Source: Emydura subglobosa (Eukaryota > Chordata > Testudines > Chelidae). Taken from it: 64,000 bases of DNA. Shown piece by piece: positions 35,401 to 45,524 of the stretch. Below the pieces are notes generated by a model. It ran no database searches and was not told where the DNA came from. It was given only the letters and a program-made list of their open reading frames with translations. The DNA lies in assembly GCA_007922225.1 (NCBI GenBank), contig ML679972.1:38114340-38178339 (forward strand). Reading direction: 5' to 3'. Every line of letters begins with the position of its first letter. Position 1 is the first letter of the stretch. The position numbers were made by a program, and so were the translations under genes.

Positions 35401-36250
35401 GTGACTCACTCCAAAAGACACTGGAGTTGCCATAGGGTGCAAAGAAAATAAGGACATTTACAAACTCGTTAGAGGTCTGACACGTCTCCAGCAGGCGGGA
35501 GAGATCTCAAAGGCTCAGACCTGCTTGAGTTCAGACCAAACCCAGTCCAAAGGCTTGGCCGCCCTCACAGCTGATGTACGACCCGGGACAGCAGCGAGGT
35601 GATTTCACCTCTGCGGGAGGCGCTGGTGAGCCCGATACCGGACTGCTGCGTCCTGCTCCGGGCACGCAGAATGCAACGCAGCTGTGCCCTGGAGTTCTAG
35701 CCCCCTCTCGGCCACGCCTGCCGGGTGACTTGTCGCTTTCCTGCTCCGTGCCTCAGTTTCCCTTCCCACCCTTTGCCTGTTTCGACTGGGAGCTCGCTGG
35801 GGCCGCCTTTGAAAACCGATGCTCCCCCTCAGGGAGGGGGCAGAGGAGACCCCCCAAAAGGAGCCGAGGGCTGGAGGAAATGCCTGACAGCGAGAGACGG
35901 AAAGAGCTGGAGCCATTTAGCTTCTCTAAGAGAGGCGACTTGCTCCTGGTGTATAAGCTTATTTGGGGGGGGAGAGCAGACCCACCACTGCTTGCTGGAG
36001 GCAAACCCTGAGCAGAGCAAGGAGACCCAAGCAACAGGCTTGTTCGGTTTTCCCCCCTCCAGGAAAGCGCATGTGTCCCGGCGAAGGGCTAGCCAAAGTG
36101 GAGATCTTCCTGTTCATAACCACCCTGCTGCAGAACTTCACCCTGCAGCTGCTCACGGACCCCGGGGCCATCGACCTGGCCTCGCTGCGGAGGGCTTTCC
36201 GCGGCTCGGGCCTGGCCTACAAGCTGCGTGCCGTCCCGCGCCCAGCGTAG
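29026..36250 (+). CDS. CYP2-family cytochrome P450, nine exons, complete
   Basis: Microsomal haem-thiolate monooxygenase, oxidising small lipophilic substrates with electrons from P450 reductase. Exons: 29026-29196, 30281-30443, 31581-31730, 32027-32187, 32934-33110, 33696-33840, 34475-34662, 35150-35291, 36063-36250. All introns are GT-AG with phases 0,1,1,0,0,1,0,1, and together they encode 494 aa. Residues: N-terminal membrane anchor 5-20; proline-rich [13 protein letters not shown] 31-43; helix C W121xxxR125; I-helix GGLETT 299-304, with GG for the usual AG and Leu301 for the usual Thr, but the catalytic Thr303 kept; ExxR E356-R359; haem loop FSAGKRMCPG with Cys437. Length and exon plan are those of intact CYP2 genes, and CYP2A/B/F/G/S-like proteins are closest from memory. 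The subfamily is not assigned. No frameshift is seen. A 10-base assembly gap lies in intron 5. Confidence 0.93.
29390..29640 (+). repeat. CCATC minisatellite and (TATC)n in CYP2 intron 1
   Basis: 'acacccctcgatccatccag' type units, followed by a (TATC) run at about 29592-29614 and 'catccatccatccatcc'. Confidence 0.85.
29849..30115 (+). repeat. Three tandem ~85-base units in CYP2 intron 1
   Basis: Each unit has '(g)tggcc/tgg..gtgcactgc', 'ttctctgcctc' and 'gggcccatg.gggg'. The last unit continues into 'agttaaggcagccttgaggc' and 'tgctctaaattaca'. A single copy with the same tail is in intron 6 (about 33998-34100). Confidence 0.75.
30826..31240. repeat. AT-rich dispersed repeat in CYP2 intron 2
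   Basis: 'tttttattttatttttcatc', 'cagtggaaatttctgcttag' and 'ggaaaatggtggcttttttt' are of the same type as blocks at 13.7, 32.4, 43.1-43.5, 48.0 and 50.0-50.35 kb. Homopolymer G and T runs are included. Confidence 0.5.
31300..31540 (+). repeat. Tandem SINE-head monomers in CYP2 intron 2
   Basis: Three imperfect units with 'ggttagcgccgg..', 'gtcaggactcctgggttctc' and 'tggtgtctagtggttagagc'. They end about 40 bases before exon 3. Confidence 0.7.
31828..31978 (+). repeat. Tandem SINE-head monomers in CYP2 intron 3
   Basis: Two units of 'tagtggttagagcggggggg' and 'gccaggactcctgggttcta' directly before exon 4. Confidence 0.75.
32330..32830. repeat. AT-rich dispersed repeat plus MIR-like piece in CYP2 intron 4
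   Basis: 'tttttcgacaaaacattttt' to 'ggaaacccattttccagcca' is the AT-rich family. 32735-32830 ('gggggaaactgaggcaacga') is a reversed CORE-SINE. Confidence 0.5.
33300..33480 (+). repeat. CCATC minisatellite in CYP2 intron 5
   Basis: 'ccctccatctatccccatag' type units, interrupted by an assembly gap. Confidence 0.8.
33392..33401. other. Assembly gap (10 N)
   Basis: Ten undetermined bases inside the minisatellite of CYP2 intron 5. The true size may differ, but no exon is affected. Confidence 0.99.
34770..34870 (-). repeat. Family A monomers in CYP2 intron 7, reverse orientation
   Basis: 'ccaccccagaggaagctgca' and 'agcccagaggtggctgcatt' are two reversed copies. Confidence 0.65.
35369..35400 (+). 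repeat. (CA)n microsatellite in CYP2 intron 8
   Basis: About 15 uninterrupted CA units. Confidence 0.95.
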
Positions 36251-36787
36251 AGTGGGCCAGGGAGGGAAGGGGCTGGACCTGCATGAATTCCACACTGGTG
36301 TCAATCTGGAGTCACATCAGCCCAGTCCTTGATCTCATTTACACTATATCCAGCATAACTCTCCTTTCACATTAGTGCTGCCTGGATCCTGATCTCATTT
36401 ACACTGTGGTGTACATCCAGCATAACTCTCCTTTCACACCAATGCTCCCTGGGCCAGATCCTGATCTCACATACAGCCTCCTGTAAAAACTCCATTGACG
36501 TCACTGGCATAGGAGCCAACGCCCTGGTGCTCAGGGTAGAATGCAGCTGGGCCCTACAGCTGGAACTTGGACCCCTCAATTTTATTCCTGCTTCTTCCAC
36601 TGGCCCACTTGGGCAAGTCACGGGCCCGGTCTGTGCCTCGGTTTCCCCGCCCCAAGAATTAACTAACCCCAATAGAAATTAATCCTGGTGCTGCTGGGGT
36701 GTGGTCAGTGCATTTGAACCTGCTTTTCCTAGTGCTGCATTCTGCTGTATGTGTTTCCCTGAGAGCCCCTGTGCTGCGCGATTGGAA

Positions 36788-36816
36788 ATTAAAGTGGGGT
36801 GGAAATTAAAAATAAA
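36788..36816 (+). terminator. CYP2 poly(A) signals
   Basis: ATTAAA at 36788-36793 and AATAAA at 36811-36816 lie about 540-565 bases after the CYP2 stop codon and are followed by a GT-rich stretch ('ggtgtctgtgtcgc'). They are the first canonical hexamers downstream and would give a 3' UTR of about 0.58 kb. Confidence 0.6.
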
Positions 36817-36944
36817 TGCACTGGCCTTTGCGCGTGGCCTTGGTGTCTGTGTCGCACGCGTGCTGTCTGCCTGTTGCTCCCTTGTAGAAATGCCCTTGGC
36901 CGGGGGAGCGGGGGGGGCGGTGACAAGGTGGACTAGACCCTGAG

Positions 36945-36956
36945 GCCCCCTGCTGG
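36945..36956 (-). promoter_or_regulatory. CTCF-like core motif
   Basis: The minus strand reads CCAGCAGGGGGC, a full match to CCASYAGRKGGC, just beyond the CYP2 poly(A) signal. Confidence 0.35.
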
Positions 36957-37039
36957 AGGCTTTGTGGCAGTTGTGTCCCTGCCACACCTGTCCCAGAAAA
37001 GGGCCATGGAGAGGGTCCTCCAAGCTGCCTAGAGAGGTG

Positions 37040-37435
37040 GTGTGGGACGCAACCAATTGAGGCAGAGAGCAGCCAATCAGGGCCCAGCAGGCCCATATAA
37101 AGGGAGCTGCAAGGCCACCAGTAGAAGGTCAATTTGCTGGCAGGGACCAGAGAGGCAAGTAAGGGGGCTCCTGGGACTGGAGAAAGATACGAGCCAGGGG
37201 GGAAGTGGCTCAGGGAAATACAGATGGTTAGAGGGACATGGCTGCTACCTAGAAGGTCCCTGGGTTGGAACCCAGAGTAGTGGGTGGGCCTGGATGTCCC
37301 CCACCCCAACCGCTGGGGACATTGAGAACTCAAGTAGAGGCAAGGAATGCACAGGGAAGACGTTCTCAGGGTGCTGGTTAATACTAGAGTAGGGCCCTTG
37401 CAACCTAGCCGGACCAAGCGAGGGCACCGTGACAG
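37040..37435 (+). mobile_element. Possible retroelement promoter/LTR fragment
   Basis: CCAATTG (37053) and CCAATCAG (37073-37080) are followed by TATAAAG (37096) and a purine-rich leader ('gggctcctgggactggagaa'). The layout is like an LTR U3-R junction, and I recall similar sequence as a dispersed repeat in turtles. Ends were not determined, so a genuine TATA promoter of an unknown transcript cannot be excluded. Confidence 0.35.
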
Positions 37436-37849
37436 GCCCTGGTGGATGGGTTATGGCTGAGCCCAGGGGGGGCTGCAGGACGTTTTGGACTGGGTGCCCT
37501 GGATGGGGTGTGTTTGTTTCACACGGGCTGAGGCACCAAAGACCTGCCTGGCCTGACAGTTGCGGGGGGGAGGTGGGGTGTAAGTGGAGGAAAACGACAG
37601 GGATGCACACACTCGGCCAGGGGGCGCTTGTGAGAGGTGGGCACCACGCCATTGCAAGGCGTTTCTCAAAACGACAGCCTGCTGCGCTCCCGGGAAATTG
37701 ACTGACACAACACAGGGAAGAAAAGACCAAGACCCTTGGCAATGTCTCTGTATGTTTTGCACAGATCAGTGGGAAAAGACAAACCGGTTAATATCAGGCC
37801 TGAAGAAGGATGGCGGTGGGGTGTCTGCCATTCAATCCCAGCTGCCCCT

Positions 37850-38210
37850 CCCTCCAGACATTTTAGGTAACTCACTTTATGCCTCTGGGCCTCAGTTTCC
37901 CCACTGCCCATCCTGCGTCTCTCTTATCGATTAGGTAGGAACTCAGCACGAGTGATCAGGGAAGGGGGGGCGCTGCATAGGACTCAGGAAACCTGGGTTC
38001 TTTTCCGGCCACTGAGTGGCTGGACAGGTCCAGGCCGCACTGTGTGCCTCAGTTTCCCCTCCCATTCTTTGTCTAGTGAGACTATAAGCTCTTCAGGGGC
38101 TGTCTCTTCCTCTTTACCAGTGCAGTGCCACCCAGGATAGGGCCCCGCTGTCAAGTGGGGCCTCGAGGTGCTACTGTAATACATCTAATAAACTACACCA
38201 CCTGGCGCTT
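37850..38210 (+). repeat. MIR/CORE-SINE fragments
   Basis: 'tgggcctcagtttccccact', 'ctcaggaaacctgggttctt', 'tgtgcctcagtttcccctcc' and a tail with 'gtgctactgtaatacatcta'. Confidence 0.65.
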
Positions 38211-38559
38211 GTCATCAGTCGATCTCAAAGCGCTTTACCCAGGAGGTCAGCGTCATTATCCCCATTTTTCAGGTGGGGAAACTGAGCAGGGAAGAGATTT
38301 GCCCAAGTTCCAGCGCTGTCCACCGCAGACCACATGCGTAGTAAATAAAATAGCTTCCCGCCAAGAGGCCTGAGCAGTGAAGCCCTGTCTTGGGTCTGAA
38401 ACTGGCTTCTGTGAGACAGAGATCGACGCGCGGCAATTTTCCATGTGGCGAAAGGCTAAGTGTGGGCCGCCCTGTGGATCTGTAGGCAGCCCGCTGCAGC
38501 TTCAGGTTTTTATTAACAAGCCAGGGAAGGCGCGGCCTCAGATGAGTGGGTGACACAAA

Positions 38560-38960
38560 ATGATGTGTTCACTTCAGCGAGCGCTAAGAGACGCCGGCGG
38601 GGAATTGATTGCTAACATACGGCGGCACGGCCGGTGACGTGATGCTCCTCGCAAGGGGCACTTTGAGCAGCGCCTCTGAGCTGACGAGCTCTCAATAAAC
38701 AGTTAGCGTGAGGGGCAAACGATCTGCCTGACAGCTCGGCGAGACGCAGCCGCTCGATGGGCCTAATGAAAGCCGGAGAGACGACTGGCTGCGCTGCAAA
38801 TGATATTGACGATACGATTGTAGGGTTGTAGCATGACCTCCCCGCCCAGCCTGCTTTGGCCCAGCAAGAGGGGAGCTGGAGCAGAGACTGGGCAAGAGAA
38901 ATGGAGCGATAGAAAAGCACGAGGCCATTCCGGGAGCGAAGAAGTCAGAAGGAACGTGGC
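38560..38960. other. Candidate conserved non-coding block
   Basis: About 400 bases of unique, compositionally balanced, CpG-containing sequence in a repeat-rich interval. Examples are 'gatgggcctaatgaaagccg' and 'gcaaatgatattgacgatac'. It has homeodomain-like cores and no convincing exon. Conservation was not tested. Confidence 0.3.
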
Positions 38961-39349
38961 TCGAAGAGTGTAGCCAGGCACCCTTGTTGGCTCTGATTAT
39001 TGTCAAACAAAGCACTGATCATTCGTCATCTCACAGGTTGCCCAGCAAAATCTAAAGGCAACATGGATCAAAGGACAACATTGTTAACCTGTGGAACTCA
39101 TTGCCACAAGATGCCACTGAGGCGGAGAGCTGGTATCCTCCAGGGGGCTGGGCCTACAGCTTCCAGATCTCTCTACAGCTTTAGCAAAAAGTCTAAATCC
39201 ACCCACCCTGAGGGCAGATAGAACAGGCATATGTCCTTGCTGCACCATGCACAGTGCGGGAGGTAGAATTGTGGGCGACATGTACATTTAGACATGTGCC
39301 TAGATATCGGGGGAGCCATACCTACATCAGGTAGGACAGACACACTCCT

Positions 39350-39560
39350 ACAAGGGAGGCAGTGGACAGAGCATTGGTCTGGGACTTGGGAGACCTGGGT
39401 TCTAGCCCACTGGCTAGCTGGGCAACCTTGGGCCAGTCATTTCCCTGCTCTATGCCTCAGTTTCCCCATCTGTAAAATGGGGATATTGATCCTGACTTCC
39501 TTTGTAAAGTGCTTTGAGATCTCTCTGCTGATAAGAGCAAAGGATTATTATTAGCTAGGC
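39350..39560 (+). repeat. MIR/CORE-SINE, nearly full
   Basis: The order head-CORE-tail is kept: 'gggaggcagtggacagagca', 'gacctgggttctagcccact', 'tgcctcagtttccccatctg', 'taaaatggggatattgatcc', then 'aaagtgctttgagatc'. Confidence 0.8.
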
Positions 39561-40220
39561 AAGAAGTACCCTGTGCACAGGTTCTGCAGTATTTGAAACT
39601 GACATCTGTCCGTCCTGGAACGCAAGGACCCTGGAAAAGATTTAGTGATCGTGGCAGACAAACGTGAGATTCCCCTGGCACTGCTAGGCCAAATATGGTT
39701 GATGCAGGCCTGGGATATACAAACAGGAGGAGTGAGGGGAATTTCACCTCTGTGCCCAACCTTGGTGAGAGTGATACAGGGCTACAACGGCCAGTTCTGG
39801 GAGCCACATTTTCAAACTGATGTTGAAAGCTGGTGAGGGGTAGAGCAGAGCCACAACAATTCTTTGAGAGCAGGAGAAAGTGCCCGGCAGTGAGAAACTT
39901 AAGGAGCTCCGTCAAAAAGAAGACAGAGAGATGAATCGATTGCTGTGTCCAGCACCTCTTCAGGGAGAATGTATCGGAGGCTAAAACACTCTTTAAGCTA
40001 CCAGAGAAAGGCAGAACAAGCGTCAGTGGCAGGAAGTTAAAGCCAGAAAAAAATTCCAACTGGAAATAAAGTGGTGAATTCTCCATCTCTTGGAGGCTGC
40101 AGATCCAGGCTGGCTGCGTGTTGGGATGAGGTGCTTTAGCCAAACTCTGCACAAAGGGGTTGGAATGAAATTCTCTGCTCTGTTACACGGGTCAGACTTG
40201 AAGATCTAACAACCCCTTCT
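39560..40220 (+). mobile_element. CR1-type LINE 3' region, diverged
   Basis: Order and wording match the 3' ORF2/3' UTR part of amniote CR1 in sense orientation: 'ccctggaaaagatttagtga', 'ttggtgagagtgatacaggg', 'cagttctgggagccacattt', 'ggaatgaaattctctgctct'. No intact frame remains. Confidence 0.6.
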
Positions 40221-40316
40221 TGACTTAAAATCTGTCCATCTAGAAAGTAAGACCCCGGGCGGGATCAGGTATATTTTCCTGCCTTCAGCGGGCTGTTCCA
40301 TGGTCTAGAGAGATTT

Positions 40317-40490
40317 CTTTTTTCAAAGCAAATGATCCCTCCCAAATCCTTGGGTCCCTTCAACCTCTGAACCTAGTCCAACAATTCCAATGTCCCATCT
40401 CTGACAGCGGCTGGTCCCAGCTGCTTCAAAGGGCTCCTGTCCCTCTCTCAGCCGGTGGCAATGAGTTCCACAGGCTAATTTAGCATGGTG
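40317..40490 (-). mobile_element. CR1-type LINE fragment, reverse orientation
   Basis: 'caatgtcccatctctgacag', 'ggctcctgtccctctctcag' and 'ggcaatgagttccacaggct' parallel the reversed CR1 at 44184-44790. Confidence 0.5.
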
Positions 40491-40919
40491 TTTAAAACAA
40501 AAACAAAAAAGCAGCTATTCTGTCCATCAACTTTAATCTGGCCACGTTTGGTTTGCCAGCATCCCTGGGGCCTGTTTACCTGGTTAGAGGCAACTATTTC
40601 CATCAGATTTCTTTTTTTACATTTCTGTTGGGCTGTAGTTAACGTGGGGTGGGTGTATTTTGTTTTGGGGGGGTTCTTTTTTGGTTTGTTTTTGAGTGGA
40701 GAGTGTGGCTGGGTTTTTTTTTTTTTTGTTTGTTGGTTTAAGTTTACTATGTCTCAGCCCCATTTTATTGTGTAGCTTCCCCTTTAAATGCCAGCTGGTT
40801 TCAGATTCCACTGACCAGCCTCCCTGGCACCCTGTGGGTGCATGCTGCAGGGTCACCCTGCAGTTTGGGACAAAGCACAGGAAACAAGGGGAGAGTTGGG
40901 TCCTTGCTACTTTAAACGA

Positions 40920-41040
40920 TGGTCCTGGCTACCATAATACACCTAATAGTAATAAAAAATGCACAGCACCTGGCACAGTGGCACCCTGGTCCGTAACTGG
41001 GGCTCCCGGAGCTACCGTAATACACCTAACAGACAATATT
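40920..41040 (+). repeat. SINE-tail monomers ('taatacacctaatag..')
   Basis: Two copies of 'accataatacacctaatagt', with 'aatgcacagcacctggcaca' and 'gtggcaccctggtccg' between. The same tail occurs at 45530-45620, 46960-47095 and 57840-58215. Confidence 0.75.
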
Positions 41041-41339
41041 GGTTCTTCCAGAAATTTACACCCCACATGCAGGGGAAAAAAAAAATCTAAAATCCCTCAA
41101 ATATTCCCAAACGACTCTTGGAAGCCAGAAGATGCTGCCCTCGTGCTAGGGCCCGGCAATGGATTCTCTGCCACTTTCAGCCAGAGACTGGGAGTCTGGT
41201 GTTGAAATGGCCAAGGACTGTATAACGCAGGAGTTTAGAGGAAATCCTAACTCTTATTTTGGTGGGGTGGGACATAACTTGTGACAAAGACCCAGAACCA
41301 GCCAACGCACACAAACTTATTCAGGCAGGAAACTCTGAG

Positions 41340-41460
41340 TTTGCTGCTTCCTAGTCCTTCCATTAGAACCCAGGAGCCCTGGCTCCCAGGCCCCCACTCA
41401 AACCATTAGTCCCCACTCCGCTCCCAGAGTTTGGACTGGAACAAAGGAATCCTGACTGCC
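41340..41460 (-). repeat. Tandem SINE-head monomers, reverse orientation
   Basis: 'agaacccaggagccctggct' and 'aaccattagtccccactccg' are reversed head units. Confidence 0.65.
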
Positions 41461-41525
41461 AGCCCCCCTCCTGTTTTAATCCCAGTCTAACCTAATTTAA
41501 GACGGGATATAAGGTGTACGTTTTT

Positions 41526-41725
41526 AATGGTGGGAGTAATTAGCCACTGGAACATTTTACTAAGGTTCGTGGTGGATTCGTCATCACTCACAATTTGTAA
41601 ATCAAGATGGGCTGTTTTTCTAAAAGATCTGCTTTATGGGTTATCTGGGGGCAGTTCTCTGGCCTGGGTTATCCAGGGGATCAGACCAGATGGTCACAGT
41701 CATCCCTCCTGGCCTCAGAACCTAC
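41526..41725 (+). mobile_element. CR1-type LINE 3' end
   Basis: 'gtaattagccactggaacat', 'cgtggtggattcgtcatcac', 'tttctaaaagatctgcttta' and 'gatcagaccagatggtcaca' are the usual succession of the CR1 3' end in sense orientation. Confidence 0.7.
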
Positions 41726-41940
41726 AAAACCACTAGACCCCTTTATCCTCCCAGAGCTGGGAATAAACCCAGAAGCCCAGGCCCCCATCCCACTTTAACT
41801 ACTAGGCCCTACTTTCTCCCAGAGCTGGAATTCAAACCCAGCAGCCCTAGCTCCCAGCCTTCTGCTCTGACCACTAGATCTTGCTGCCCCCTGGAGCTGG
41901 GAGAACCCAGGACTCCTGGCTCTCAACCTGCAGTGCAGGC
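41726..41940 (-). repeat. Three tandem SINE-head monomers, reverse orientation
   Basis: Units of about 65-70 bases with 'cccagagctgg', 'aacccagcagccctagctcc' and 'accactaga'. Confidence 0.75.
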
Positions 41941-42924
41941 CGCCATTCTGTCCCTTGGCCTGATATAAAGCATCTCCTGGTTCTGCGTAAAGAGGATCCT
42001 GAACCGCAAAACTGACCACAAACTTTGGGAAAAAATGGGCATCCTGATCTTAATTTCACAGCCGACCTGTGGTCCCTATCACAGGCCAGAGCCTCGGACG
42101 CTCCTCCGAGCCTCAGATCTCTCGGCAGCAGTGGCCCAGCCTAACAGAGCCTACACCAGCTGCTGCGGCTAGAACGCTGGCCATCCTGCCTTCAGCACAT
42201 TGCTGAATTTTGCCCCACGGCATTGGCCTTTCTGTTCTTGACTTTCCCACAATCTTGCCTCCTGGAAATGGAGATAAGGAAGTCTTTTCGTGTGCCCCCA
42301 GACCCCAGCCTTCCGTGACTCCCCCAATTCTATCCAAACCAGAGCGAAAACAGCCCAGCTAAGCAAACACGAAATCGCAGACTGGAGTTTCCTAATCGGG
42401 GAAAGTCCCTGCTTTATCTCCTCCTGGCGTGGGTGACTATTGGTCGAGACCTCAGGCACAGAGGGGCACATTTCTGCCAACATCGTACAGATCTGCCCAA
42501 ACCCTACGTCACTTAGCCATGACACCAGCCCGTGTTCCCCTCAGAAGATCATTCATCTACAACCCAGCCCAGGTGCACGCACCTGCCTAAACCTTTCTAT
42601 TTTCCCTTTCCAAACATGAGTTTTGGGAATTCCTTCCCTCGCTCCAAAAGCCAAAGGTTTGCAAGGTTACAAACAGAAAACATCCAAGGCATAAAAGCAA
42701 ATGGAGCAGTAGAGATACAGTCAGCAGCAAAAAGCAGGTGGAAAGCGATTGCAGAGTCTGGAGGAACTGAACCAACATCCCGGCAATTACTCACAGGAGC
42801 AATGTTTTCAGACTTTAGGGCTGACCAAAAGTTTTCTGTTGAAACATCCGTGTGATGGAAAAATTGGGGGGTGAGATGTGTTGAGTGAATAAGTGTTCAC
42901 AGAAAATGCCTGCTTCCACAGAGT

Positions 42925-43085
42925 TATACAATCATAGAAGTGAGGACTGGAAGGGACCTCAGGAGATCTTCTAGGCCAGTCCCCTGCACGTAAGGCAGGA
43001 CCAAGTATTATCTAGACCATCCCTGACACGTGTTTGTCTAACCTGCTCTTTAAAATCTCCAATGATAGAGAAAACATTCCTGGTC
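42925..43085 (-). mobile_element. CR1 LINE 3' end, reverse orientation
   Basis: 'acaatcatagaagtgaggac', 'tggaagggacctcaggagat' and 'cttctaggccagtcccctgc' are the reverse of the well-known CR1 3' UTR. Confidence 0.85.
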
Positions 43086-43510
43086 TCCCGGGAAAACTAA
43101 AAACAGATTTTTGGGGACTGCAAAATTATTTTTGGTTTGTGGCCTGAACTATTCCAGTTTTCTCCTGAAAATGTTAGGAGCTTTGGCCTACATTTTTTAA
43201 TTTCTGCCATTAAAAAATAAATCTGCTTTTGGCCTAGATTGTTTTTTCTTTTGGCAGTTTTGGACCTAAATCTTTTTGGTTTTTGCCAGTTTTTATTCAA
43301 AAGTTTTACATTTCTGATCTTTAAGAAAAAGTCCAAATTTTCTGCACACACACGTACACAAAAAAAAGCCTTTATTTTCCAACCAGTGCTAATAGATTTC
43401 TTTAGGTCATTTACAACTTGGCAAAACTTAACGCTGCTGAAAAGTTTTCGCCAACTTGACTTTGGGTGCCTGCCTCCTTTGCCATTGTGTGAAAATCTCC
43501 GCACTCATTT
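43086..43510. repeat. AT-rich dispersed repeat
   Basis: T-rich and A-rich stretches ('ttttttcttttggcagtttt') in the style of the other AT-rich blocks. The open frames across it are low complexity and not credible genes. Confidence 0.5.
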
Positions 43511-44183
43511 AAAATGAAGTAAGTTTCTGATCCCTGAGGTTGTGGAGAAGAGTCTGAATTCACACCAACTGGGAATCTGGCCCCCATTGACTCCAGTGGA
43601 ACTATAGCCACTTACCACCAACTGGAGATGTGGCCCTACAAAGTCAGGTCAGTATTATTAACCCATTTTAGAGAAGGGAAAACTGAGGCACTGAACAGTG
43701 ACGCAATTCAGTGCCCAGGGAGCTAGGACTCGGCCATCCTGATTCCCTTGGCTGCATTGTAGCCCCTGAACAAGATTTCTGCCTTCCTCATGCTAATCAC
43801 CCCATTACTCAATTTGCTGATATAAATGTTAAAAAATAATTGAAATCCAAACTGTGCTTGGCAACGAATGATTTTGCTTGGCAAACTCTGGCCAGTCACA
43901 CAATTACCTTCCTGCGTTTCTTAAAAGGATCATTTCTTTTGCCACACGCACCTCCCATAGTTTATTTATCTGAGTTTCCAGATACAATAACTGTGCAATT
44001 AGCCTACTCTTCGATAGCTCCTAACGTCTGCCTGGGAGTCAACACAAATGCAGCTTGGAAAACTGGAGCTTGATTCTGCTCCATCGGAAGTCCATGAGAC
44101 GCAATCTTACTCTTCCTATGCATCCCATGGACACACCTCTTTCCTCCCCCAGACACCCACGTCACAAGTGCACATGACAGAAG

Positions 44184-44790
44184 AATGGCTACACTGGGTC
44201 AGAGCCATGGTCCATCTAGCCCCATATCCTGTCTCTGACAGCAGCCGATACCACGTGCTTCAGAACAGGGCAATTATCGAGGGATCCATCCCCTGTCGTC
44301 CAGTCCCAGCTTCTGGCAGGCAGAGATTTAGGGACACCCAGAGCATGGGGGACGTCCCTCACCATCTTGGCTAATAGCCCTTGATGGACCCATCCTCCGG
44401 GAACTTCTCATATTCTTTTGACCCCTCTTATAGTCTTGGCCATCATAACATCCCCTGGCAAGGAATGCCACAGCTGGACTGTGTGCTATATGAAGAAGTA
44501 CTTCCTTTGTTCGTTTTAAACCTGCTGCCTGTTAATTTCACTGAGTGACCCCTGGGTTCTGGGAATACCCCTTCCTCATTCACCTTCTCCACGCCACGAT
44601 TTTATAAACCTCTGAGATAGCCCCTCTTAGCCATCTCCTGTCCAAGCTGAAAACTCCCTGTCTTTTTAATCTCTCCTCAGACAGAAGCTGTTCCGTGCCC
44701 TTAACCATTTTTGGTGTCCTTCTTTGCACCTTTTCTCGTGTATCTTTTTTGAGATGAGGCGACCAGATCTGCACACAGCATTCAAGGTGC
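44184..44790 (-). mobile_element. CR1 LINE 3' region, reverse orientation, about 600 bases
   Basis: 'ctacactgggtcagagccat', 'ggtccatctagccccatatc', 'tctggcaggcagagatttag', 'aagaagtacttcctttgttc' and 'ttttgagatgaggcgaccag' follow in the order of turtle CR1 in reverse. It ends in a short CCATC-rich tract (44790-44900). Confidence 0.85.
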
Positions 44791-45074
44791 GTTCATCCAT
44801 CCCCACACACTCCCTTCTTTCGATCCATCCACCCATACCTCCCTCCCCACGAATCCCTCTATCCATCCAGCCATGTAATCCTCACCGTACATCCCCGCTT
44901 CTCTCTCCAATGCCTTGGAGTTCAATAGAAGCCAACTCTGGTCATTAGATCTGTGGGCAAAAATGACCGTTTCATCCTTAGAGCCGAATTAGTGTACACC
45001 CGCAATTTCAGGTCTGAAAACGCCTGCCAGGAGTGATGTAGTACGGCCATAATACAAGGCAAGCAGCTAGCTAG

Positions 45075-45470
45075 TGAAGCAATCCATCCTTGGTATTAAT
45101 TAGAAACAAAACTTCCTGGAGTGTTTATGCAAGCTGGCTTAGCAGAGGTAAAATTGCTTCTTTTTTCCTGAGGAATCGTTCTTTAAGATCCATAGAACCC
45201 AGCTGGATTTTTAATTATAAGCCTGCGTCGGAGACTTACTCGCACAAGTCACCCTGGTCTGTAATGCAAACGCTCTCTGTAAACGTGCCAGGGTTGCTAC
45301 GAAGGGAGGCTGTGTCGCTGTGGGCCTGGCGTTCAGCATGTGAGATCGCATAACGGCAGACATTAAGCGCATTTCAAGAACTATAAACCAGATACGCCGA
45401 AGCCAAGGGGAAGCTAGTCGGCAGCTCATTACAGAGCATGAATATTCATGCTCTGTACTGGAAGGGCGCA
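45075..45470. other. Candidate conserved non-coding block ending in a palindrome
   Basis: Unique sequence of even composition with 'ggtattaattagaaacaaaa', 'gatttttaattataagcctg', 'ctgtaatgcaaacgctctct' (octamer-like ATGCAAAC) and the 28-base palindrome at its right end. Homeodomain and POU-like motifs are dense. No exon is recognised. Confidence 0.35.
45430..45457. repeat. 28-base perfect palindrome with POU-like centre
   Basis: Left arm TACAGAGCATGAAT and right arm ATTCATGCTCTGTA are exact reverse complements with no spacer. The centre ATGAATATTCAT resembles dimeric POU-factor sites (MORE/Pit-1 type). The palindrome is certain, the function inferred. Confidence 0.9.
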
Positions 45471-45524
45471 GAGTGGCTCGGGGATCATCAGCTCTTCGGG
45501 CCGGGACCAGCTTGTTCTGTGTGT

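Noticed and set aside
39457..40152. 231-codon open frame on the minus strand
   Set aside because: It lies antisense to a diverged CR1 LINE and a MIR-type SINE, with no recognisable domain.
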